From Scytonema sp. UIC 10036 (GTDB taxonomy: Bacteria; Cyanobacteriota; Cyanobacteriia; Cyanobacteriales; Nostocaceae): DNA of 18,895 bases. The notes under the pieces were generated by a model that was not told where the DNA came from, made no database searches, and worked only from the letters and a program-made list of their open reading frames with translations. The stretch is taken from NCBI RefSeq assembly GCF_009725235.1, contig NZ_WJFC01000250.1, positions 1-18,895 on the forward strand, read 5' to 3'. Shown here one piece after another: positions 1-6,337 of the stretch. Position 1 is the stretch's first letter. Each line of letters begins with the position of its first letter. A program made the translations under genes and the position numbers.

Positions 1-23
1 TAAAGAAGTAACAAGTAATAAAA

Positions 24-107
24 AACAACCAACAACCAACAACCAACAACCAACAACCAACAACCAACAACTAACAACTAACAACCAACAACTAACAACT
101 AACAACC
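24..107. repeat. Heptamer tandem array AACAAC(C/T), 12 units
   Basis: Twelve uninterrupted 7-bp units, six AACAACC followed by a mix of AACAACT and AACAACC, end 12 bp before the porin start codon. This is the short tandemly repeated repetitive (STRR) type known from filamentous cyanobacteria. If transcribed it forms an A/C-rich, G-free 5' leader that cannot fold on itself. The array after the porin gene (2682-2737) is its reverse-complement type. Confidence 0.9.
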
Positions 108-119
108 AACCATTAAAAA

Positions 120-2681
120 ATGAATTTACGACATAATTTGCCCAATTTATCTGTGATTGGTAGCTTAAGTCTTCTTGGAATAGTTACCCAACAACATCCA
201 ACTCGTGCTGAAACAGAAATACCTGAAAATATTCCTTTTGAGAAAATTTTAGCTGTCGAGACAAATTTACCTTCTAAGGTATTACCTCCTCCTAGAGCAG
301 TTATATATTCTCGTGAAAAAGCCCAACAGAATAAGCTTCAGACAGCAGAAGCATTCATACCTTGTGGCTTTTCAAACACAAATTTATTATGCTTTAATAA
401 AGAATCCGAGCGACTTGATTCTACCGCTCTAGAGTTTGTAAAAAGCCAGGAAAAATATATCCAAGAAACCAAATCTAAAAGTCTGGCACAATTAATGATT
501 GAAAAAACAAAGGTTTTAGGAAGTAAGAATCGGAAATGGAAAGCTACGCAAAAGAACCAAAAGCCAGCATATTCTTCGTCTCCCTACTCACTACGTCCAT
601 ATAGAAGCAAGAACTCAAAACAAAAACCATCACGTTCGTACAATCTTACTGATTCTGTAGAACTCTTCTCAGAAACTGCCACGACGCCCAAGTCTCTACA
701 AGCATCATCCAAAATGAATGATTCTACACAAAACTCTTCATCTCAATCTTCTTCTCCTTACTCTTTACGTGCATACGATGTTTCTGATTCTACACAATTA
801 CCTACACAGATATCTTCAAAAAAAACTTTCCAGGAGCCTTATTCTTTACGTCCATACAGCACTGATTCTACAGAAGAAGAAGTTTCTGAAAAAATACCTA
901 CTGTTTTAGAATTGGTTGAATTTTGGGAACCAGAAGATAATATAACTTCTTCTGCTGCTCCTACTACCACAGCCCAAATAGAAAGAGATAATACCATATT
1001 GAAGCCAAAAAAAAACTCAAAGGAACCAGCCGTTTCAACTTCAGCTAAAGATTTATCATTAGAACTGACAGCAAAAGAAGCTCCCAATACAAGTGTTCTT
1101 TCCAGCGAACAAACTATTCCCAAACCAATAGATACAGTCAAACGTGAAAATTTGGATAATCAACAAATCGCAGAAGTTGAGATAACTCCTGTGAGTCAAC
1201 TAGAAGAGCGGCAAAGAGCGCCCGTTGATATCACCACCCCCGTTAGCCAACTGGATGATATTCAACCATCTGACTGGGCTTTTCAAGCACTTCATTCTTT
1301 GAGCGATCGCTATGGTATTAATAAAGCCAATCCAAATGGTGGGTTTCCGGGTAACCGAGCATTAACTCGTTATGAATTTGCGAATGCACTGCAAACAACA
1401 ATTGAGCAAATCAACGAGCTTGTAGCACAAGGAAACACCCCCGTTATTTCCCGTGATGATATAGCTATCTTAGAACGGCTTCAGGAAGAGTTCGCGGCTG
1501 AGTTAACGAGGTTACAAGGACGTGTAGACACACTAGAAGTTCGTACTTCGCAATTGCAAGCAAACCAGTTTTCCACAACAACTAAGTTAACAGGTCAAGT
1601 CATCTTTGGTGTGACGGGAGGTAGTTTTAGTGGCGATCGCATCGTTGACGTGACAGGTAGAGAGATTACCACAAAACAACCCAATCCAACCTTCGTTTAT
1701 CGAGCGGCTTTAGACTTTAACACGAGTTTCAGTGGTTCCGATTTGTTGAAAATTCGATTAGATGCAGGAAGCGATGGTGCAGATGACAACGCTGCAGGAT
1801 TTCTTGAACCCAGTCTTGGTAGCGTCTTAGATTTTGCTGCAAAACCGCCAGTAGAACAATTTGGTATTTCCCGCCTCTTTTATACCTTCTCTCCCCTCCG
1901 AAATGTAACTCTTTCCCTCGGTCCTAAGATAGTTCTTAGCGACTATATAGACACAAATCGCTACGCCAACCTCAGCTTTTTAGATTTTTCCACTCAAGCA
2001 TTTGTTAACAACTATCTTCTGTTTCCAGTTCAAGGCTTAGGTGCAGGTGCTGTGATTAGTTGGAACCCTGGCGACGGTCCATTTACAGCACGAGCAGGTT
2101 ATGTAGCAGCTGCTGCTAATGAACCAACTTCAAGAGATTCGACTTCCTTTGTTCCCGGCATTTTTCCAATAGGATACACTCTTTACCCCAATGGAGGTAG
2201 TACTGGAGGACTGTTTGGCGATCCCCATCAAGGGATAGCTGAACTCGAATATGCACCCTCTAAAAACTTTGCATTTCGTTTCCAGTATGCTTTTGGTAAT
2301 ATTTTAGGTGGAGAATTTAATGTCTTTGGAGCCAATTTTGAATTAGCTTTTTCAGATCGATTTGGTGTCTTTGGACGCTACGGTCATGCTAGTTATAAAG
2401 ACACAACCTTTGGCGACATCAACCCCAGTTATTGGATGCTAGGTCTTGCTTTTCCTGACCTATTTGTGCGGGGTGCGAAAGCAGGTATTGCTGTTGGTCA
2501 GCCTTTCATGTCTCGTGATGTTGGCAATGCCACTCAGACTAATTTTGAAGCTTTTTACAACTATCCTATTAGCAACAATATTCAAATTACCCCAGTCGTA
2601 CAGGTTATTACAAACCCAGGCAATCAGGAAAGTAATGGTACTGTTTTTACAGGTACACTCCGCACAGTGTTTTCTTTCTAA
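120..2681 (+). CDS. SLH-domain OprB-type iron-uptake porin with long N-terminal extension
   Basis: This is an outer-membrane porin of the cyanobacterial iron-uptake porin family, expected to let small solutes or inorganic iron cross the outer membrane. A signal peptide lies at residues 1-30 (cleavage likely after PTRA). An S-layer homology domain, which should bind the peptidoglycan layer, covers about 376-436 (PSDWAFQAL, LTRYEFA). A coiled coil at about 446-483 precedes a beta-barrel from about 490 to the C-terminus, which ends in Phe as outer-membrane proteins usually do. At 853 aa it is much longer than the usual 500-600 aa. The extra part, about residues 31-370, is rich in Ser, Thr and Lys and carries PYSLR(P/A)Y at 155-161, 213-219 and 240-246. 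No Shine-Dalgarno sequence precedes the ATG. Family assignment is firm; the substrate is inferred from the family. Confidence 0.9.
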   Translation: MNLRHNLPNLSVIGSLSLLGIVTQQHPTRAETEIPENIPFEKILAVETNLPSKVLPPPRAVIYSREKAQQNKLQTAEAFIPCGFSNTNLLCFNKESERLDSTALEFVKSQEKYIQETKSKSLAQLMIEKTKVLGSKNRKWKATQKNQKPAYSSSPYSLRPYRSKNSKQKPSRSYNLTDSVELFSETATTPKSLQASSKMNDSTQNSSSQSSSPYSLRAYDVSDSTQLPTQISSKKTFQEPYSLRPYSTDSTEEEVSEKIPTVLELVEFWEPEDNITSSAAPTTTAQIERDNTILKPKKNSKEPAVSTSAKDLSLELTAKEAPNTSVLSSEQTIPKPIDTVKRENLDNQQIAEVEITPVSQLEERQRAPVDITTPVSQLDDIQPSDWAFQALHSLSDRYGINKANPNGGFPGNRALTRYEFANALQTTIEQINELVAQGNTPVISRDDIAILERLQEEFAAELTRLQGRVDTLEVRTSQLQANQFSTTTKLTGQVIFGVTGGSFSGDRIVDVTGREITTKQPNPTFVYRAALDFNTSFSGSDLLKIRLDAGSDGADDNAAGFLEPSLGSVLDFAAKPPVEQFGISRLFYTFSPLRNVTLSLGPKIVLSDYIDTNRYANLSFLDFSTQAFVNNYLLFPVQGLGAGAVISWNPGDGPFTARAGYVAAAANEPTSRDSTSFVPGIFPIGYTLYPNGGSTGGLFGDPHQGIAELEYAPSKNFAFRFQYAFGNILGGEFNVFGANFELAFSDRFGVFGRYGHASYKDTTFGDINPSYWMLGLAFPDLFVRGAKAGIAVGQPFMSRDVGNATQTNFEAFYNYPISNNIQITPVVQVITNPGNQESNGTVFTGTLRTVFSF

Positions 2682-2737
2682 GGTTAGTAGTTAGTGGTTG
2701 GTGGTTAGTTGTTAGTTGTTAGTGGTTGGTGGTTGGT
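2682..2737. repeat. Heptamer tandem array (G/T/A)GTT(A/G)GT, 8 units
   Basis: Eight 7-bp units begin directly after the porin stop codon. They are the inverted counterpart of the array at 24-107: bases 2708-2723 are a perfect 16-nt reverse complement of both 70-85 and 91-106. A porin transcript carrying both arrays could pair its 5' and 3' ends. Confidence 0.85.
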
Positions 2738-2762
2738 GAATGAAAATGACAAATGACAAATT

Positions 2763-3887
2763 ATGCTTGAACACAATCTTGAAGAAATTGACAAAAACTT
2801 GATTGAGTTATTAGGTCAAAGAATGAATATTTTGGCTCAATTAGAGTCGATTCCTTTAGAAGAGCAGTCTTCTAATTTAACATCCTTGCTCAAACAAGCT
2901 CATGTTCCAGAAGCTATTTGGAAAAACTTGATTATAAATTGTGCTGCAGCAAACAAAACGTCTTATCCTCAAGACAAAATCGAGCCACGACGGGTAACTC
3001 TTGTTGGTGGACGGGGTAAGATGGGTCGCTTTTTTATGCAGAGATTATCTGCTGCAGGTCATTACACAACTGTTCTCGAACAAAGTGATTGGGAACAAGC
3101 AAACCAACTTCTTAAGGATGCAGATTTAGTGTTAATTTGCGTTCCTCTGGAGTTTACACTAGACATAGTCGGTAAAGTTGCTCAATACCTTCCTCCAACA
3201 ACTGCTTTAGCTGATATTGCTAGTGTGAAAGCTCCAATCGTACAAGCAATGCTCGAGCACCACAAGGGACCTGTTATGGGTTTGCATCCTATGTTTGGTC
3301 CGGGTGTGCTATCGTTTTTATCTCAAAATGTTGTGTTTTGTCCGGGTCGTAAAAATGAAGCGTTTCAATGGCTATTGGATATGATTGAAAACGATGGTGG
3401 TAACCTCATCGCCTGTGAACCGCAGGAACACGACAAAATCATGGTCGCTATTCAGGCAATCCGCAACTTTACAACCTTGAGTCTCGGTGTTTTCTTAACT
3501 GAAGAAAAGATTGATATCCGCCGCAGTCTTGATTTCTCTAGTCCGACTTTCCGTTTAGAAATTGGTTTAGTTAGCCGCTTGTTGACTCAATCTGCATCTA
3601 TGATAGTAGATATTATCCTTGCAACATCAGAACGACAGCAAGCCATTGAGAGATTGTCAGCAACTTACAGTGAGTTAGCGCAGTTGGTAGTTCGTGGCGA
3701 TCGCGATGCTTTAATTCATAAGTTTCAAACCGCCTGCGATTATTTTGCCGGAGAAATTGACAGAAGTGTAGAAGAAAGTCAACATGCTCTCGAAGCACTC
3801 AGTGTACTAGTAGCTGCCAAGGAAGCCCATTCTCCAAAGCAAGCACGCAAGCTAAAAAAAGTATTTACCAGCCAATCCGCGTTCTAA
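2763..3887 (+). CDS. tyrA: TyrA-type prephenate dehydrogenase with degenerate chorismate mutase domain
   Basis: Makes 4-hydroxyphenylpyruvate from prephenate with NAD+, the step leading to tyrosine, in the cytoplasm. The 374-aa length and layout match the bifunctional E. coli TyrA (chorismate mutase plus prephenate dehydrogenase). The Rossmann segment VTLVGGRGKMGR starts near residue 79. Dehydrogenase residues are kept: K156 in ASVK, H175 in LHPMFGP, H223 in EHDKI and R264 in SSPTFRLE, matching E. coli K178, H197, H245 and R294. The N-terminal helix (EEIDKNLIELLGQRMNIL) resembles chorismate mutase helix 1, but the Arg at its start, the VKSR lysine and the Arg-Glu pair of the next helix are not found, so mutase activity is doubtful. 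A G/T repeat lies upstream; the pentapeptide gene follows by 14 bp, suggesting co-transcription. The start follows several out-of-frame ATGs, so it is not fully certain. Confidence 0.88.
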   Translation: MLEHNLEEIDKNLIELLGQRMNILAQLESIPLEEQSSNLTSLLKQAHVPEAIWKNLIINCAAANKTSYPQDKIEPRRVTLVGGRGKMGRFFMQRLSAAGHYTTVLEQSDWEQANQLLKDADLVLICVPLEFTLDIVGKVAQYLPPTTALADIASVKAPIVQAMLEHHKGPVMGLHPMFGPGVLSFLSQNVVFCPGRKNEAFQWLLDMIENDGGNLIACEPQEHDKIMVAIQAIRNFTTLSLGVFLTEEKIDIRRSLDFSSPTFRLEIGLVSRLLTQSASMIVDIILATSERQQAIERLSATYSELAQLVVRGDRDALIHKFQTACDYFAGEIDRSVEESQHALEALSVLVAAKEAHSPKQARKLKKVFTSQSAF

Positions 3888-3901
3888 AAATTAAGTATTA
3901 T

Positions 3902-4744
3902 ATGAAACACAATTCACTCAAAATTTATTTAACTGTTGCAAGCAGTAGTATAATTTTAATCACAACCCCAGTGTATGCTGCAAATCCCGCACATATCCAG
4001 CAACTACTGACAACAAAAAACTGTATTAAATGCGATTTATCGCATGCTAAACTACGAGGGATCGATCTGGAATATGCCAATGTTTCGGATGCAAATTTAT
4101 CAGGAGCTATTCTGTCAGGAGCTAACCTTCAGTATGGCAACTTTCAAAACGCTAACTTGTCAGGAGCCGATCTGACACAAGCTAACTTGTCAGAAGCTAA
4201 TTTGTCATCTGCAAATCTTCAGAAAGCTAACCTTTCTCAAGTGAACTTGTCATCTGCAAATCTTCAACGAACGAATCTATCGCAAACCAAACTTTTGCAA
4301 GCTAATTTATCGCGAGCTATCTTCTGGCAAGCAAACTTACGACAAGCTAACTTATTCAAAGCTAACTTGTGGCAAGCAAATTTATCAGTTGTAGGTAGCC
4401 TCCAGCAAGCCAATTTGACAGGAGCTAAGCTATGGCAAGCCAATTTAAGACAAGCAAATCTACAGGAAGCCAACTTTACACAAGCCGATCTCTCACAAGC
4501 GGATTTAACATCAGCACGTATTCAGAAAAGCAAGCTATGGTATGCTAACTTGTCGCAATCCATTCTTGAGGGAGTTGACCTTCAAAATGCAGACCTTGAA
4601 AAAACTAACCTCCAGGGAGCAAAGATGCCCAATGGTGAAATGTATGTTTCTTCATCTTCCAGTATACCTATTCTTCACATTCTTCTCAGCACTTTCAGCA
4701 TTTTTGGGGCTGCGATCTCATTTTGGCGATTGGCAAAAAGTTAG
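3902..4744 (+). CDS. Secreted pentapeptide-repeat protein with C-terminal membrane anchor
   Basis: A 280-aa protein built almost wholly of A(N/D)Lxx pentapeptides, roughly residues 45-235, which fold as a right-handed quadrilateral beta-helix. A signal peptide (residues 1-26, cleavage near VYA/AN) targets it to the periplasm or thylakoid lumen. A CIKC pair (C41, C44) sits just before the repeats, as in many cyanobacterial members. A hydrophobic helix at about 255-275, followed by basic residues, probably anchors it in a membrane. The repeat register slips once, around residue 162 (SVVGSLQ). No enzymatic motif is visible and the function of this family in cyanobacteria is mostly unknown. The start is 14 bp after tyrA, so the two are probably in one transcript. 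Confidence 0.88.
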   Translation: MKHNSLKIYLTVASSSIILITTPVYAANPAHIQQLLTTKNCIKCDLSHAKLRGIDLEYANVSDANLSGAILSGANLQYGNFQNANLSGADLTQANLSEANLSSANLQKANLSQVNLSSANLQRTNLSQTKLLQANLSRAIFWQANLRQANLFKANLWQANLSVVGSLQQANLTGAKLWQANLRQANLQEANFTQADLSQADLTSARIQKSKLWYANLSQSILEGVDLQNADLEKTNLQGAKMPNGEMYVSSSSSIPILHILLSTFSIFGAAISFWRLAKS

Positions 4745-4766
4745 CAAAAGGTTAACCCCCCTTAAT

Positions 4767-4785
4767 CCCCCCTTATAAAGGGGGG
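4767..4785. terminator. C6/G6 hairpin after the pentapeptide gene
   Basis: Six C, TT, loop ATA, AA and six G make an 8-bp stem with a 3-nt loop, 22 bp after the pentapeptide stop codon. It has no T tract, so it may be a repeat-derived hairpin acting as a weak terminator or an mRNA end stabiliser. Confidence 0.4.
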
Positions 4786-4898
4786 AAATTGAATTTCCAG
4801 TTTCCTCCCCTTTCTTATAAAGGGGGGAAATTGAATTTCCAGTTTCCTCCCCTTTCTTATAAAGGGGGGAAATTGAATTTCCAGTTTCCTCCCCTTTC
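4773..4898. repeat. Three exact tandem copies of a 42-bp unit
   Basis: Units start at 4773, 4815 and 4857 and run TTATAAAGGGGGGAAATTG ... CTCCCCTTTC. Each contains G6 and C4 tracts, so copies can form alternative hairpins. The unit length is a multiple of three, which keeps a frame open through it; this is a repeat artefact and not a gene. The type, rich in CCCCTT/AAGGGG, is common between cyanobacterial genes. Confidence 0.9.
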
Positions 4899-4963
4899 CA
4901 AGGGGAGGTTAGGAGGGGTAAAAATTTGGTATTGGTTGTTGGTTGTTATTAACTACGAACTAT

Positions 4964-4992
4964 GTACGGGCGCAATGCAAGAGCGCCCCTAC
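4964..4992. repeat. REP-like inverted repeat
   Basis: The arms GTACGGGCGC and GCGCCCCTAC pair over 10 bp with one mismatch around a 9-nt loop. It ends 6 bp before the stop codon of the - strand SRPBCC gene, so on that strand it could also help end transcription. It is a dispersed-hairpin type often seen in cyanobacterial intergenic DNA. Confidence 0.65.
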
Positions 4993-4998
4993 GAACCC

Positions 4999-5577
4999 CT
5001 ATCCTCTCACCCCTTTTCCTAAAACCTGTGGTACCACAGATTCAAGTTTGTATTCCCACCTGCTACCTAAAAATGAAGTGAGAATTACGCTGGTATTTGT
5101 ATTGGTTACGATCGCTCCATTGAACATGGGAATTCGTTCTCTCAATTCCTGAGTTCTAGTTTCAGGCGCATAAGCTAAAGCAGTTGTTCCATATCGGTGA
5201 TTCAAACCACTGATGTGGGAGTACTTTGGCTGTTGTGATTCAGTGGGGAGCGATTGTAATATTTTGTGTTCCAAACGCAATTGAGTCCCGCCTTCCTGTG
5301 GTTCTAAAATCCACGTGACAATGGAAGGACGGGACATAAATTTGTCTTGCCAAGTGTAGGAAAGACGGTTTGGCTCATCTAATTCAATCACTTCACAATG
5401 AATACTTTCACTGAGACCGGGCAATGTATAGTCTTGAAATTGAAATTTATGCCCCACTCGTGGCTCAAAATCGTTTTCCATTAACCATGCAGCCAAGGTG
5501 CTGCGGTTGGTAAGCACTTGCCAAACCTTTTCGGGTGGGTATGGATAGAAAATTTCCTTTTTTAAGTCTCGGAGCAT
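4999..5577 (-). CDS. SRPBCC (AHSA1-like) domain protein
   Basis: A 192-aa helix-grip protein of the START/Bet v1-like SRPBCC superfamily, AHSA1 branch, which binds hydrophobic ligands; the ligand here is unknown. Motifs: the opening strand and helix IFYPYPPEKVWQVLT (9-23), LAAWLM (28-33), the central strands SIHCEVIELDEPNRLSYTW and WILEP, and GGTQLRLEH (96-104). The C-terminal helix LTSFLGSRWEYKLESVVPQVL (166-186) is typical, but about 45-50 residues (roughly 115-162) sit between the last strand and this helix, where family members usually have few; see findings. It starts 16 nt inside the end of the ArsR gene, so translation is probably coupled. ArsR next to SRPBCC is a widespread gene pair in which the ArsR protein controls the operon. 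Confidence 0.85.
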   Translation of the reverse strand: MLRDLKKEIFYPYPPEKVWQVLTNRSTLAAWLMENDFEPRVGHKFQFQDYTLPGLSESIHCEVIELDEPNRLSYTWQDKFMSRPSIVTWILEPQEGGTQLRLEHKILQSLPTESQQPKYSHISGLNHRYGTTALAYAPETRTQELRERIPMFNGAIVTNTNTSVILTSFLGSRWEYKLESVVPQVLGKGVRG

Positions 5578-5897
5578 ATATTTTCCTCTAGGTAATTGCC
5601 AAGGGCGTCTAGTTTTTGTTGCCAGAACTGTTCGTAATCGGCAATCCAGTCAAAAACTTGCCGAAGAGGTTCGGGGTTGAGTCGATACAGACGCTGTCGC
5701 CCTGCTTTTCTCATTTGTACTAAGCCAGCATCACAAAGCACTTGCAAGTGTTGAGAAATAGCTGGTAAGCTCATGGCAAAAGGCTCAGCTAATTGTTTCA
5801 CTGGTTGCTCACCAGTTAGTAACCGATCTAGTATTGCCCGTCGCGTTGGATCTGCGATCGCCGCAAAGACATCGGCACTAGCAGCAGGTCTACTCAT
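5562..5897 (-). CDS. ArsR-family winged-helix repressor
   Basis: A 111-aa DNA-binding protein with the ArsR/SmtB winged helix-turn-helix: PTRRAILDRLL (17-27), QPVKQLAEPFAMSLPAISQHLQVLCDAGL (31-59, containing the recognition helix) and the wing KAGRQRLYRL (64-73). There is no metal-site motif (ELCVCDL); the only cysteines are C55 and C108, so it is more likely an SdpR-type autorepressor than a metal sensor. It is the first gene of a two-gene unit and overlaps the SRPBCC gene by 16 nt. A palindrome at 5948-5963 just upstream is a good operator candidate. The family call is firm; the signal it responds to is unknown. Confidence 0.9.
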   Translation of the reverse strand: MSRPAASADVFAAIADPTRRAILDRLLTGEQPVKQLAEPFAMSLPAISQHLQVLCDAGLVQMRKAGRQRLYRLNPEPLRQVFDWIADYEQFWQQKLDALGNYLEENICSET

Positions 5898-5947
5898 GCA
5901 TTACCCTGTTGCAGTCAAACTCGAAACTACGAGCGTAAAAATATTAC

Positions 5948-5963
5948 TTACTTATTTAAGTAA
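5948..5963. promoter_or_regulatory. Palindromic operator candidate for the ArsR protein
   Basis: TTACTTA-TT-TAAGTAA is a perfect inverted repeat with 7-bp arms, 50 bp upstream of the ArsR start and downstream of the predicted -10. Binding there would block transcription start or escape. It fits the size of ArsR-family sites; binding is inferred. Confidence 0.5.
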
Positions 5964-5978
5964 ATTCTTAACTATTTC

Positions 5979-6008
5979 ATGATATATAAGTCTTGACTTA
6001 AATGTCAA
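5979..6008 (-). promoter_or_regulatory. Sigma-70-type promoter of the ArsR-SRPBCC operon
   Basis: On the - strand a consensus -35 TTGACA (6003-6008) is followed 18 bp later by TATCAT (5979-5984); TATATC at 16 bp spacing is an alternative -10. A short inverted repeat TTGAC/GTCAA (5993-6008) overlaps the -35. Confidence 0.45.
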
Positions 6009-6337
6009 CTCAACCTGTTAGCAGTCAGCAAGATTCACAACACGTTTGGAATACAGCTTATGGTATAAATTTCTTTCTAAACGGTAGTTGAAAAATTTAA
6101 TGTTTTGATTATCATTTAACCAGTACGGGGTGCGGTAGTATTAATAAGCGTATCAAGCGTGGAATGTCCGTGTAAATAAAACCTAAGGTCAATAGAAGAG
6201 CGCTTTACCATGGTTTCAATCTAGAGTTATTTCTGGTATACCATGAGAGCTTGCTCTTATTTATTTTTACATTTAGTAGTATCTACCATTAAAAAACTGA
6301 ATGCTTCCCTATTTGTCAATCATACCCCAGGAGAGCG

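Larger units (their letters stand above)
5898..6337. other. Intergenic region between divergent ArsR and hybrid kinase genes
   Basis: The 440-bp region is A/T-rich and has no convincing ORF. The left third holds the ArsR promoter and operator. A small inverted repeat, AGAGC-TT-GCTCT, lies near 6245-6256. The right end carries AGGAG (6329-6333) in front of the kinase start. I see nothing further. Confidence 0.6.

Noticed and set aside
24..107. CRISPR array
   Set aside because: The 7-bp units are contiguous with no spacers; this is an STRR array.
4264..4473. 69-aa gene opposite the pentapeptide-repeat gene
   Set aside because: It is the antisense of the pentapeptide repeats, open only because of their base composition.
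4773..4898. CRISPR array or a small secreted-protein gene made of 42-bp repeats
   Set aside because: There are no spacers between units, and the open frame exists only because 42 is a multiple of three.
5562..5897. Arsenic- or metal-responsive ArsR/SmtB sensor
   Set aside because: The metal-binding cysteine motif is missing, and no metal transporter gene is nearby; the chimeric P-type ATPase is 6 kb away and broken.
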